Shown here in pieces: positions 39,475 to 50,649 of a stretch of 52,045 nucleotides of DNA (its first letter is position 1; every line of letters starts with the position of its first letter). The stretch is taken from positions 1-52,045 of the forward strand of contig NW_004085925.1 in assembly GCF_000220395.1 (NCBI RefSeq), written 5' to 3'. The translations under genes were made by a program, and so were the position numbers. Under the pieces are notes generated by a model. The model saw nothing but the letters and a program-made list of their open reading frames with translations, searched no databases and had not been told where the DNA came from. The stretch comes from Ichthyophthirius multifiliis. Its lineage: Eukaryota; Ciliophora; Oligohymenophorea; Hymenostomatida.

Positions 39475-40759
39475 AATAATGTATAATAGTTAATAGCATT
39501 ATAAATTTAATTTTTATATTAGCATGTTGAATAATTAATTAAAATAACATTTTTAATTCTTTGTTTTATTAAATCTTTAGTATATAATCTTCTTAATTTT
39601 AAATGCAATTATTCTTTAATACCATCAATCAATATATTAGCCTTAAGTGTCTAAATAATTATATACTTTATCCATATAATATTAATGAGAAATCGTAGAA
39701 AAAACAATTTCAAAATATTTACTTAATTCATCTAAACATTACTTACAATTTACAATTAAGTCTTATATTAATCATGTATCCACAAAATTATTTGAAGGAG
39801 ATTTGTCTAGAATTAACACTATCAAAAGTAATAAATATATATAAAATTTTTTTCATAAAAAGCATATTATATTTAAATATATACTATTAGATTTTAATTA
39901 AGGCTATTCAATTTTTTTCGAAAGTATGACATTTTCATATGCACTTTATAAATATTGAAAAAACTACAAAGTATAAAAGGATTAAATAATATGTGTTCTT
40001 AATAAATATTATTAAAATAATAATTTTAATTAGGATATTTATTATTCATAATCATATTATTATTATAAATAACTAAATCTATAATATATTTAAGAAGTTA
40101 ATTCTATTTTTTAGAAATTCTTAAGAAAGTGTTTTTTAATTTATTATTTAGAAAATTTCTTCATTTTAATTTATTTTACTTAAGTCATAAATTAACTCAG
40201 AATTTACTAATATTGACTTTAGTTTCTACTTTTTTATATATATTTTCTTATTAATTTTTTAATTAAATTTTAGATTTTTTATTCTTTTAGTTCTTATTAT
40301 TTGTAATATTACTACTTGAATATTATTATTTTTGGTATAAAGATTTTAATTTTTTTCTTGTTTTTTTATCTTTATCTTTATTTTATTATTCTTTGTTTAT
40401 TAAAGTATTTTATTAAAATTATAGTCTGAATTTTTAATAAATGATTATTTTTATTTGATAAAAACACATTTTTTGTTTATACAATAACTTTTTTATTAAA
40501 ATAGTGTTTTTGATTATTTTGATTAAAAGAAAAAATATTTAATTTTTATTATTTTTTTATATAAATAATTTCTCTGTTAATAAATTGTAACTATTCTTTT
40601 AATTTATCAAAATAATTATTAAATTTTTAATACATTATAAATTATTTTTAGCCTATTTTAGCTGAAAAATATTTTTATTGATTAAGTTTAATTGAGCTTT
40701 TTTAAAAAAATTTAATTAATTATTTAAAAAATCCTATTAGTTTAATGAAAAGAAGCCAT
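39475..40759 (-). pseudogene. Unrecognised gene, interrupted several times
   Basis: Minus-strand coding-like stretch from ATG 40759 (MASFHQTNRIFQIINQIFLK) down to about 39475. In order: YFDKLKEQLQFINREIIYIK; a K/N/Q-rich middle (KDKDKKTRKKLKSLYQKQQ, NQKNKKSKIQLKNQQENIYK); LVNSELIYDLSKINQNEEIF; then LIQDLIVNCKQCLDELSKYF, STISHQYYMDKVYNYLDT and KANILIDGIKEQLHLKLRRL-YTKDLIKQRIKN. The pieces lie in different frames, with at least four changes and an internal TGA just before LIQDLIV. Introns could explain some changes; the rest imply decay or sequence error. The C-terminal third looks like a helical, coiled-coil-type region. No family is recognised. End coordinates are approximate. Confidence 0.4.
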
Positions 40760-41661
40760 GTAAATTACTTATAATCTTATAATGTAAATAATCTTTATAA
40801 ATATATTTATATTTAATTTATTTTTAATTTTATATTATATTTCTATTAAAAAGACTTATTTATTCATTATTATTAATAATTTATAATTTAACCTATTATT
40901 TTTGCTTTATTTATTTTATTTGTAAAATTAATTAAATCATCCTTTGAAAAAAAAAAACTTTTATATGTATACTGTATGAATTAATATTGGAGTATTTGTT
41001 ATATTTTTTAATATTTTATTTCTAGATTTTTTTTATATAAAATAATCATATTAAATTAAATTATTTTAACTAAACATGTATTAAATTTTACGATTTTCCT
41101 TATTATAAAGAAATAAAATATTTCTTTTTATTGAATTTTTATTTTGAATTGATAATATTTAATTTTAAAGATACTTTTAATTTTTTTTTTTTTTTAAAAA
41201 AAAAACATAAATAATTTTCGACATATTTAGAAAATCTTATTTTTTTTTTTCTTTTATTTAATTAATTAATATATTTTTATTTGTTATTTGAAAATAATAT
41301 ATATTATTATATATAATATTTAATTTAATATTATGTTTATATATATATATAGATATATATATATATCTATATATATATATATAGATATATATATATCTAT
41401 ATATATATATATATTTTTTTTTCTAATATAATCTTATTTTAAGAATACATTAATATTTTTTTTATTTTTTTTTCCTTTTTGTTTTTATTTATATTTTTTT
41501 TTCTTTAAAAATATTAACTGACTGAATATTATTTTTACGAAATGTATATTAAATATCAAAAACAAAAATTGATAGAAATAAAATTATTTTATATTCATTA
41601 TTCATATTTATATAAAACTATTTTTAAAATTATTATAGAGGCTTAATTATTTATTTAAAAT
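40760..41661. other. Intergenic, AT-rich with palindromic microsatellite
   Basis: Mixed A/T and T-rich DNA; holds the GATA/TATC-type palindrome at 41338-41414. No gene seen. Confidence 0.55.
41338..41414. repeat. Palindromic (TA)n with alternating AGATAT / ATATCT blocks
   Basis: About 75 bp in which TAGATA and TATCTA alternate twice inside (TA)n, so the whole tract can fold into nested hairpins. It differs from the plain (TA)n tracts elsewhere in the window. Confidence 0.8.
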
Positions 41662-42850
41662 ATGGCAGATGCAGAATCAATATAAAATTTATAAATATTT
41701 ATTTTTTTATTAAAAGAAAAAAATCATTTTATTTTATATATAGATATCTGGATTTATATGATATATAAAATTATTAAATATTAAAAATAAAATAATTAGT
41801 ATAAAGAAAAAAATTATTAGATAAAATACAAATATATTTTTTATTTTAATTAAAATATATATAATACAAATATAAAACTATTATTATATAAAAATTATTA
41901 ATAAATTAAAGATTTTATATATATATTTTTTTTTTTGTATTTTTAAATTTAAATATTAAAATAAAATGAAATGAATTAATTATTTCTATTTTATATTAAT
42001 AAATTACTATATACATAATTGTAGTATCTAGTATTTATAAAATTGATAAAGTAAATATTGAAAAGGATCTTTCTTCTTTTTCATTAATGAAAAAAGAAAT
42101 ATACGCCCTTTTTACAAACTAAAAATTATTAAATATATATAATGAAAGCTAATAAAACAAAATATTTATTAATTAATTCTTATATTATGTATTTTAATTA
42201 TTATATTTATCATATTTATAAGTAAATATAAAAAATAAATTTTTATTTTGTCTTATAAAAAATATAAAAAAAAAATTAATATATTATAAAAATAAATTCA
42301 TCATTTTTATTTTAATAGGAAAAATAAATAAAAAATATTTTACTTATATATTTAATATTTTTATATTTAAATATTTTTATATTTTTAAAAATATATATTT
42401 TTTCTAATTTATATTTTTAACAGAAAAAATAAAAATTAATAACTTATCTTATAATTTTTTAGTTTATATTAATTGACTTTTTCTATCATAGTCTAAGAGA
42501 AATAAGTTATTTAATGAAGTATATTAGAAAATACAACAATGTAAAAAAAGAATTATAAAATTTTAAAGAGGGAATAATAAAATAGTCAAAAAAAAACAAA
42601 TCAATTCCCTTCAAAGAAAATGGTAATTAGATAAATATAATTAATACATTAAAATTAATATTTTTTTCAGCAATTTCAAGTGTATTTAGAATAAAATAAA
42701 TAATTATTTAAATAGTTCTTTTTTAACAAACAAACATCATATTATCAGTAAAAAAAATTATTCTTTTATTTTAATGATTTTCATAAAATATTTTATATTA
42801 AATAATTGAAAATAAATTAATTATTTCTAAATTTCATTTAAAATATATCC
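41662..42850 (+). CDS. Possible spliced gene, unrecognised
   Basis: ATG 41662 opens MADAESIQNLQ. A plausible first intron (GT near 41800, acceptor ATCTAG near 42030) joins in phase to a second exon with KIDKVNIEKDLSSFSLMKKE and IYALFTNQKLLNIYNESQQ. Further on, after a TCATAG acceptor near 42490, comes SKRNKLFNEVYQKIQQCKK and FQRGNNKIVKKKQINSLQRK. A textbook intron then starts GTAATTAG near 42622 and ends TTTTTTTCAG near 42671. The splice signals and the locally higher G/C are the only evidence; exon joins in the middle and the 3' end are not established. No family is recognised. Confidence 0.3.
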
Positions 42851-44094
42851 TTTTGATAGAAATTTGTATAGATTTATAAACTCTATAAAATATTCAACAA
42901 AAATTAATTAATCAATAGTTTAAAATTAAGATTATATATATTATTTTTTTAAGAAATACATAAGCAAATATTTACTATATATTTTTTAAATTTTATATAT
43001 AATTTAACATTTATAGTAAATAACAAAAAGTTCTAATTTAATTAAATTAGCAATTTTTATATTTATTGTTAATGTTTTTTATTAATCAAATAAATACTTT
43101 TTTATACATTTAAAGCAAATATTACTGTTAATAATCTTTTTTTTATGCATTTAATATTTTTTTAATAAAATTAAAATATAAAAGTAAATTAAATTTACAT
43201 TATATTTTTCCCAAAAAAATTATTTATTAACTAACTTAAATTTTCAAAGCATTTAATTAGAAACGTGTACTTTAAGAATATATAAATTTATAACTTTGGT
43301 TGGAATCCCTTCTAATTTTTTAAGGATAAATTATTTTCGAACGTGAAGTTTTTGTTTAAAATAAAATAATATAGATGCTTAAAGTGTTCTGTTATTTTTT
43401 TATAAATAAATATTAAAATAAAACACTTTTTAAAAATTTAAATGAGCATTTATACAAATGATATTTATTAATACTTTTATAAAGCTACAAACATAAAAAA
43501 TTAATAATAAAAGATAATTTTTTTTCAAAAAACTAGAAATTATTTAAAATATTAGAAAGAGGAAAATATGATTGCATTTTTTTCAAATTTTTGAGGTTTT
43601 TTAACATATAAAAAGTTTGATTTTAAGCATATTTATTTCATAAGAAATTATTAAAAACTACTTTCAAAATAATAATTATATTGCTTTTAAAATAAATATA
43701 ATTATAATTAATAATATAAAGCAATTATTTTTTTAATGATATATAATTTAATTTTTATTGTAAAATTTAATCTAAATGATTAAAAAATTATCAATAATAG
43801 CTAAATAAAAAGTCTTTAATAATTAAAATCTAATATATATATATATAATTTATACACCAAAAAAAAAAAATAAAAAAAGAAAAAAAGAAATAAGATTAAT
43901 TGTAAAAAATAAAAATTTTACATAAAAAATAGATATAAAAAATATAAATAAAAATTATTTAAAATAAACAACTTTTATTCTTTTTATTTTTAGAAAAAAC
44001 TTATTTTAAAAATTATTTATATAATTTAATAATAAATTATTTCATATTAATACATATATAATTTAATTTTTTGTTTTTTAGTAATAAAAAATAA
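42851..44094. other. Mostly AT-rich; possible minus-strand fragments
   Basis: At 43190-43400 the minus strand is richer in G/C and two frames read like protein (FQTKTSRSKIIYPQKIRRDS in one, NKNFTFENNLSLKNQKGFQ in another). They conflict with each other, and no start or splice pattern settles it. The rest is A/T. Confidence 0.4.
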
Positions 44095-44813
44095 TCACAT
44101 TTCCAAATTAATCTCCTCAGCCTTAACATTTTATTTATTTATATTATTATTATTAGGATTTTTTTTTTATTACTAATACATCCACAAAACATATTTAAAA
44201 AAGAACTTTTCTAATTTTATTTTTTGCTAACAACAATATTCTTCTCTATGTTACTTTTTATTGATTCATACCAACCTCCTATATCATAATTTAAATTAAT
44301 ATTTTTTACTTCTAAATCAAATATTTCCTTGCATAATTATAAATGTTAAAGACTAGATTCATGAACCAATTCTACAAAAGTGCTTGCTATTAATTCTATG
44401 TCCTTTAATAATTATTCCCCTAAATCATTTCTATTAGAATTCGTGTTTGCAGCTGTACATAAAGCATTATTTAGTTACTTTTTATTTGCTTCAAATTTTA
44501 TTGTTTTTATATAGTATTCTATTTCTATTAAATTTGATATTAATTATTAAAAAATTACACAAAAATCTTATATATGTTATTGCTTATATTCCTTTGATTT
44601 TGTTGAGGCTAAATTTTCTATTAGTCTTTTATCTTTTATTTATTCTATTTGTTTTAAAAATATGTTTTTCTTAGCTTCTAATACTATTTAAGGAGAAGTT
44701 TTTTAATCACTTATATTACTTAGAGGAGAGCATACATTTGCACTTTGTTTTATATTAAGTTAGGTTATTCCTTAAGCTATATTTGAATTATTTAATTCTG
44801 CTTTGCTTATCAT
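44095..44813 (-). CDS. Unrecognised helical protein, about 239 aa
   Basis: Single-exon gene visible only with the ciliate code, from ATG 44813 (MISKAELNNSNIAQGITQLN) to TGA 44095-44097. After a polar head (KQSANVCSPLSNISDQKTSP) it is largely helical and charged: EAKKNIFLKQIEQIKDKRLI, FCVIFQQLISNLIEIEYYIK, NDLGEQLLKDIELIASTFVE, LVHESSLQHLQLCKEIFDLE, then GGWYESIKSNIEKNIVV. A cysteine cluster MFCGCISNKKK follows, and the tail ends VKAEEINLEM. At the run of ten T on plus (44159-44168) one further base would be needed to reach this tail; otherwise the frame runs on. Composition is much richer than the flanks. The family is unknown; a coiled-coil adaptor is a guess. It is divergent from glucokinase. 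Confidence 0.72.
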
Positions 44814-45699
44814 TTATTATTTTCTTTTTAGTATTAAAGCTATTTTTTTTTTTAAAAAAAAAAAAACTTATTTTTTTTATGTATTTTTTATTTCTTGAAT
44901 TTTATATTTAAAGTTAATTTTTATTAGAATTGTTTTTTTATATGTTTATGCCTATTATCTTTTATTTTTTTATGTTTTATTTATTTTATTTATTTTATTT
45001 TCAAATATAAGACAGTGCTATATTTTTTATTTTTATTTTTTTTATATTATATTATATTAACTTTAGATATAGAGTACTATCAAAATTAATTAAATTTATT
45101 ATATTAAAAAAAATTAAAAATATGCTTATTTTTAAATATTATAATCTATTAATAATAAAAATATATTACTAAATTTTATAATATATATATTTCTATTTAT
45201 TAAATTAATTGCTTTTTTATATTTTTTATTTATATTTATTTTATAACTTAATAATAAACCATTCATCTAAATGAAATGAAATTTGATATATATTATTAAA
45301 TCAATTAAATCGAAATATTAAATATTTTAATTTCTATAAAGTATAATTCATATAATGAGGTCATTAATTTTTTTTTTTTGTGAATTTTTTTTTTAAAATA
45401 ATTTATTTATTTTATAATATAATGTTTTATATTTTAATTTATTAAATATTTTAGTTTTAATTTATAAGATTAATAGATAAACATAACAATAATTACAATA
45501 AATATTATATAATAGATTATTAAAAAAAATGCGTATGATAAGTACATAAAATTAATCATTAAATTCGCATAAAAATAAATAATTTTATTTTAGATTTATT
45601 TTAAAATATAAATTAAATTTCAAAAAGAAGAAATTTAAATAAAATTATTTATATATATAATTTATTATAATAAAAAATATATATATTAAAAAAAAAAAA
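44814..45699. other. Divergent promoter region, AT-rich
   Basis: Head-to-head spacer of 886 bp between the orphan gene and glucokinase. No discrete motif or gene seen. Confidence 0.5.
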
Positions 45700-47098
45700 A
45701 TGATATCAATTTTATCTTAACTATTGTAATTCCATAAAGCAGATTCTAATAAAGAATAAGCTTATCATCACAACAGTGCTATTCATTCAACTTAAGGTCC
45801 TAAATATAGTATGAAATGTAATAAATAAATAGCATCAGAAGGTGGTGTATTAAGAAAATCTGGAGAACCACAAAAACAATACACAGCATTATTAGGGGAT
45901 ATAGGAGGTACGAATATAAGATTTAAATTAGTTTTTTTTATAAAATCATCTAACTTTCCAACATTAATAAAGAAGTCAGTAATCAATGAAAACAGCAGCA
46001 TATAATTCTTTTGCAGACGCCATAGCTGAATTTTTAGAAGGAATCTCAGAAAAGGATTGGCCTTAATTTGCAGGAGTAGGAATGGCTGGAGCTGTATTAA
46101 ACAACGAAAATCGTGTCACTAATGCTCCTCACTGGCCAAAAATAGTAGGTAAAATAAAAATTCCCTATAAATAAATATATATATAAATTAGGAAACGATC
46201 TTGCCAAATAATTTAATATGAAAAAATTTCAACTTTTTAATGATTTCGAAATAGCCTCATATGCTTGTCTTAATTTAAACGAAACAGAGCTAATATAAAT
46301 AAATGATGCATAACCAATTAATAACAAAATAAAAAGTGTATGTGGACCAGGAACAGGACTTGGAGTTTCAATGATAGTTCCTCATCAAAAATACTAAGGA
46401 TCAGATGAATATGTATATTAGGTTTGGCCTGGAGAAGGTGGTCATTGTAGTTTTCCTGCAGTTACATAACTTTAATAAGAATTCCATGAATTTCTGTTGT
46501 AGTATCATAATGATAAAACTGCTATTGCTTTAGAATATGTTTTCGCAGGACCATGTATTCCTTTCATGTATTAATTCTTTAAATTAAAATACCCAGATGC
46601 TGAATTAGTCTGTGAAAATAATGAAGGTGAAAATCTCTTTGATCTTGATAATTATCTTAAAAAAGTACATTCAAGTGATTCTAAAGAAAGAGAAACTGCT
46701 CATTTTCCTTCTCATAGAATTATCTAATATGGAGTTAATGAAGAAGATTAAATTTGTCATGAAGTTGTAAAACTATTTATTAGTATTTATGAAAATGCCA
46801 TTGGAGATATTGCTATTAGAACTCTTTCTTATTCTGGAATTTATTTAGTCGGTTCAATGACAATCGCTATTCTTCCTTATTTATTAAAAAATAGAAAATA
46901 ATTTATGAAAGAATATATTGATAATAGACCTTATTTGAAAAATATTTTTAGTAAAATTCCTATTTATGTAGTAAGAAATGTTGAAATGGGATTAGATGGA
47001 GCATTTGTAAATTATTTTGTTTTTCATTTTTTTTATTTTACATTTTTTTATTATTTTTTTAGTTCGTTACTAAATAAATGGCAATAAATAGTGAATGA
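45700..47098 (+). CDS. glk: Glucokinase, bacterial Glk type
   Basis: ATP-dependent phosphorylation of glucose at the entry to glycolysis. Exons 45700-46148, 46192-47006, 47063-47098, about 416-433 aa. It belongs to the bacterial Glk family, not animal or yeast hexokinase: ALLGDIGGTNIRFKL (phosphate loop), AGVGMAGAVLNNENRVTNAP, KKFQLFNDFEIASYACLNLN with the catalytic Asp, CGPGTGLGVSMIVP, VWPGEGGHCSFPA, ALEYVFAGPCIPFMYQFFKL, IGDIAIRTLSYSGIYLVGSM, and the end GLDGAFFVTKQMAINSE. An N-terminal extension of about 70 residues precedes DIGGTN. The frame changes after FKL. A 49-nt GT-CAG intron (45931-45979) would repair it, but would delete residues usually present, so an indel near 45981-45995 is an alternative. 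Confidence 0.93.
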
Positions 47099-48839
47099 AT
47101 CATTATAATTTTTTTTTTTAAAAAAAAAATATTTTATAATCTAAAACATATTAAAATATCAAATTTAATTTAATTTTTTTTTTTATATTTTGTTTAATTA
47201 TCAAAACAATATAAAATTTTAGAATTGATAAAAATTATTTTATACTTTGAAACCAATTTTTTATTTTGTAATTTGGGTATTTATTTATTATCAAAATATT
47301 TGCAGCACATAATTATAAATATTTTATTTAAAATAGAATCTGACTTTAAATGAATTTATAACTATGGAAAGTGGCATATACTATCTTTGTAAGGTATTTT
47401 TAAAATCAATATATATTATTTTAAAATATCTATTTATTATTATTTATATAATATATTAATTTTTGTATTTTAAATATTTTGAACGCTAATAAGCAACTTA
47501 TATATTATAATTTCAGGTTTCAGAATCATTTAATAATAAAAATTATTTATAAATTAATTAATAATTTTTTAAAAATTGAAAATAAAAAAAATAAAATTAA
47601 GGAAAATATATAATATATAAATATATAAAAAATATTTAATTTAAGAAATCTTATTTTATTTATTAATTAAAAAAATAAAAAAAAAATATTATTTTTTTTT
47701 TTTAAATTTTAATTTTATTTTAATATAAAAATAATAATATATATTAAATTTGATTAAATTATAATTAATTTGAATAACTATTTTATACTATATTTTTATA
47801 TTAATTAACAATATATATATATTTTATTTTTTTACAAATAAATAAATTGTATTTTTATAAAATAAAAGCGATAAATAAATAGTATTTTTTATTATAATAA
47901 AATTATCATTTACTATGTTCTTGTTTAGAAATATCTTTATTTTATCTATTCTTAAAACTCAAAGACTTTTTTTCTGTTCCAAAATAAATAATTTAAAATA
48001 TAATTAATATTGAATCAAATTAAAGTGTATGTTGACTTATATAATTTCATATTATAAATTACATTTCAAAATCGGCTTGGTTTTATATAAAAAATTATAA
48101 AAACAAATGAATTTTTATGATTTTATTTTTTATAAAAAACTAATATATTTTTATTTGTATAAGATAAATGAAATAATTAAAAAAATTATTAATAGATACT
48201 TTTATTATTATAAAAATTCTTAAGAATAAATAAAATATTAATTAAATTTATATATAAATTTAATTTTTTTATATATAATTTTTTTATTTTTTTCTTAAAT
48301 AATTGCCATTTTATATGTATTAATATTAATTTTATAATTTATGATTATTATTTAAGTTTTAACTTTATTAATTTAAATCATTTTTATGCCCTCTTTCACA
48401 TAAATTAGTAATATTTAATTTATTAAAAAAAACTAAGGATTTTAAGTAAAAAACTGAAAGAATAAATATAATATATAAAAAAAAGTTAAAATTATTTAAC
48501 AAATAAAATAATAAAGATTATAAATTATTATTAATAAATAAAGTTATAATTACTAAGTATAAAATAATAGACTTACATAAAATGCAAATTTAATTTATTA
48601 AAAATATATTTATTAGACAAATATAATCATTGTATCTTTATTATTTATATTATTTCTCTAAATTAAATTATATTTTTTCTTTTTAAATAAATGCTTATAT
48701 TAAACATATACTAAATATAAATCAGAAAAATATTTTAATTTATATAAGAATATAAATATATATAAGTTTATATTAAATTAAAAAATAACGGTTATTATAT
48801 AAAAAATATTATTTTATTTATTAAATATTATTCATTCAA
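47099..48839. other. Intergenic, AT-rich
   Basis: About 1.7 kb of A/T-dominated DNA. Slightly richer patches near 47240-47400 and 47930-48090 gave no convincing frame. Confidence 0.5.
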
Positions 48840-49062
48840 ATAAAATATAGATGTGGTAAAATATTCTATATAATCAGTAATAAACCTACCAAAAACACTG
48901 GTATTGGTAAAAAAAATATCTTTATGCGACTAAAAATGGAGAATATTCATTTAGTAATATAAGAAAATAGACTATAAATTCTGAATTTAATTATGAACTT
49001 TAATATTGAGTTGAATAAATATTAGGTTATTTAGAAGCTGAAATAAATTAATATTTGATACT
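48840..49062 (+). pseudogene. Unrecognised coding fragment, broken
   Basis: A short island with protein-like frames: RCGKIFYIISNKPTKNTGIG, then after a run of eight A, in another frame, YLYATKNGEYSFSNIRKQ and NSEFNYELQY, an in-frame TGA at 49007-49009, and VEQILGYLEAEINQYLIL. No start codon, no splice pattern and no recognised family. It may be the remnant of a small gene, or an exon of one whose other exons I cannot see. Confidence 0.3.
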
Positions 49063-49301
49063 CAGTAAATATATAAAATTAAAAATTAATGATTTTATAA
49101 AATATATATTTTATAAAAAATTTCAAAAATTATTAAAAAAAAAAAAAAAAAACATTATTAAATTAAAAATAATTTATAATTATAATAAATAAGATGATAA
49201 AGTACAAAAATAAATTATATAAAATTATAAATATATATATATTATAATAAATTAATAATTTAATCATTAATAAAAAAATAAACTCAAAAACATAAAAAAT
49301 A

Positions 49302-50035
49302 ATGTCAAGAAAATTCAAAGATAGAATATTAGCAGGTAAAATAATAAAAAATAAAATCTCTAATTTAATAAAAGGAAGTGGAGTTTCAAATAAAAATTCG
49401 AATGTGAATTCGGTTTAAAATTACTTTAAAAAATGGGCTGGAAAGAGTAAAAAAATAAAATAAAAAATAAATAAAAAAACAATAAAAAGAGGAAATGGTT
49501 TGGGAAAAGAATAATAAGGAAATACAGAATGTATATAGATTAAAAAAAGAGAAGATAATTAAGGAGTAAAATAAAAAACTAAATATTAATTTATAATCTT
49601 AATAATAGTTAGGAATCGAAGAATAAAAAAAATAATTTTAATGGAATAATTCTTGGTGGGAAAATTCATTTAATAATGTTATTAAAAACATTAGTCATAT
49701 AAAAAACGATAAAAATAATTTAAATTAAACGACTTCTTCTGAATCATCAAGCAGCAGTGATGAAGAAATAGTTAAAAGGAAAAAAGATATTGTTAAAATA
49801 AATAAATATAATTTTGATGATTTATATAGTTCTTGTAGTTCTTCTTCTGATGAGGAACCTGTTTATAAGGTTTTTATTTAAAAAATACATATTATTAATA
49901 ACAAAAATATTATTTATTTATTAATAATAGATCTAAAAATCAAAAAAAATATAAAAAAAAGAAAAATAAAAGAAAATAAAAAAATAAATGCATAAGCATG
50001 AAGCCGAATGTAACGAAATATTTAATGAAGATTGA
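49302..50035 (+). CDS. G-patch protein, PINX1-like
   Basis: Probable nucleolar RNA-processing factor; G-patch proteins of this type activate DEAH helicases in ribosome biogenesis. Exons 49302-49335, 49375-49446, 49492 to about 49869, plus a last exon near 49930-50035. After splicing the G-patch reads VQNYFKKWAGK-RNGLGKEQQG then NTECIQIKKREDNQGV. It is followed by the downstream block WNNSWWENSFNNVIKNI, which in PINX1 is a W...FN.LL element. Then a Ser/acidic tract (SSESSSSSDEE, SSCSSSSDEEP) and a lysine-rich tail ending FNED. A frame change near 49567-49580 in an A-rich run, as if one base were missing, separates G-patch and WW block. The last intron phase is uncertain: the literal join ends at TGA 49999-50001, a one-base change leads to TGA 50033-50035. 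Confidence 0.83.
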
Positions 50036-50562
50036 ATAATAATATATATATATATATATATATATAAAGTAAAATATTAACTAATGATAACTATATAAAT
50101 TTTAGTAAGTTATTATAATTTTGTAAAATAATATTATGTGTATTAATATATAAATATTATATATATATAAATATTATATTTATATATATATATATATATT
50201 TTTTTAACAGTAAATTTTTTAATTATTACTACATTCATATATTTTTGTATTTATTAAACAATTTTATTTATATATATATTTTACTAAAAAAATAATTTAA
50301 TTTAATATTTTTAATGTCCTATATTTAGATATTATAAATTTTCAATATTTAAAATAAGCTTTGCTTGTATTGTTTTTATTTTAAATACTATTTTAAAGAA
50401 TTTAAGAAGCTGTTTAATTATTAATACTTTAAAATCTATTATTTTTTAAATAATTATTTTAATAAATAAGTTAACTGTTTTAATTATTAGCTTTAAACTT
50501 ATCGATTTCACTTTATTATATTTTTTAAGAGAAAGAATAATAAAAATAAAAATGAATATATA

Positions 50563-50623
<61 letters not shown>

Positions 50624-50649
50624 ATTATAATTATTTATATAATATTACT
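50036..50649. other. Spacer with (TA)n, may hold a last TTLL exon
   Basis: (TA)n at about 50041-50065 and 50568-50632. On the minus strand around 50300-50440 a coding-like stretch (FLNSLKQYLKQKQYKQSLFQ) follows an AACAG acceptor and could be the final exon of the TTLL gene, whose last seen exon ends in a possible donor. Confidence 0.4.
50568..50632. repeat. (TA)n tract
   Basis: About 65 bp of TA repeats next to the last seen TTLL exon, possibly inside an intron. Confidence 0.8.

Noticed and set aside
44268-44280. ACCAACCTCCT, resembling the core of the Tetrahymena chromosome breakage sequence
   Set aside because: Only about 11 of 15 positions agree, and it is explained by the codons for the GGWYES part of the minus-strand gene.
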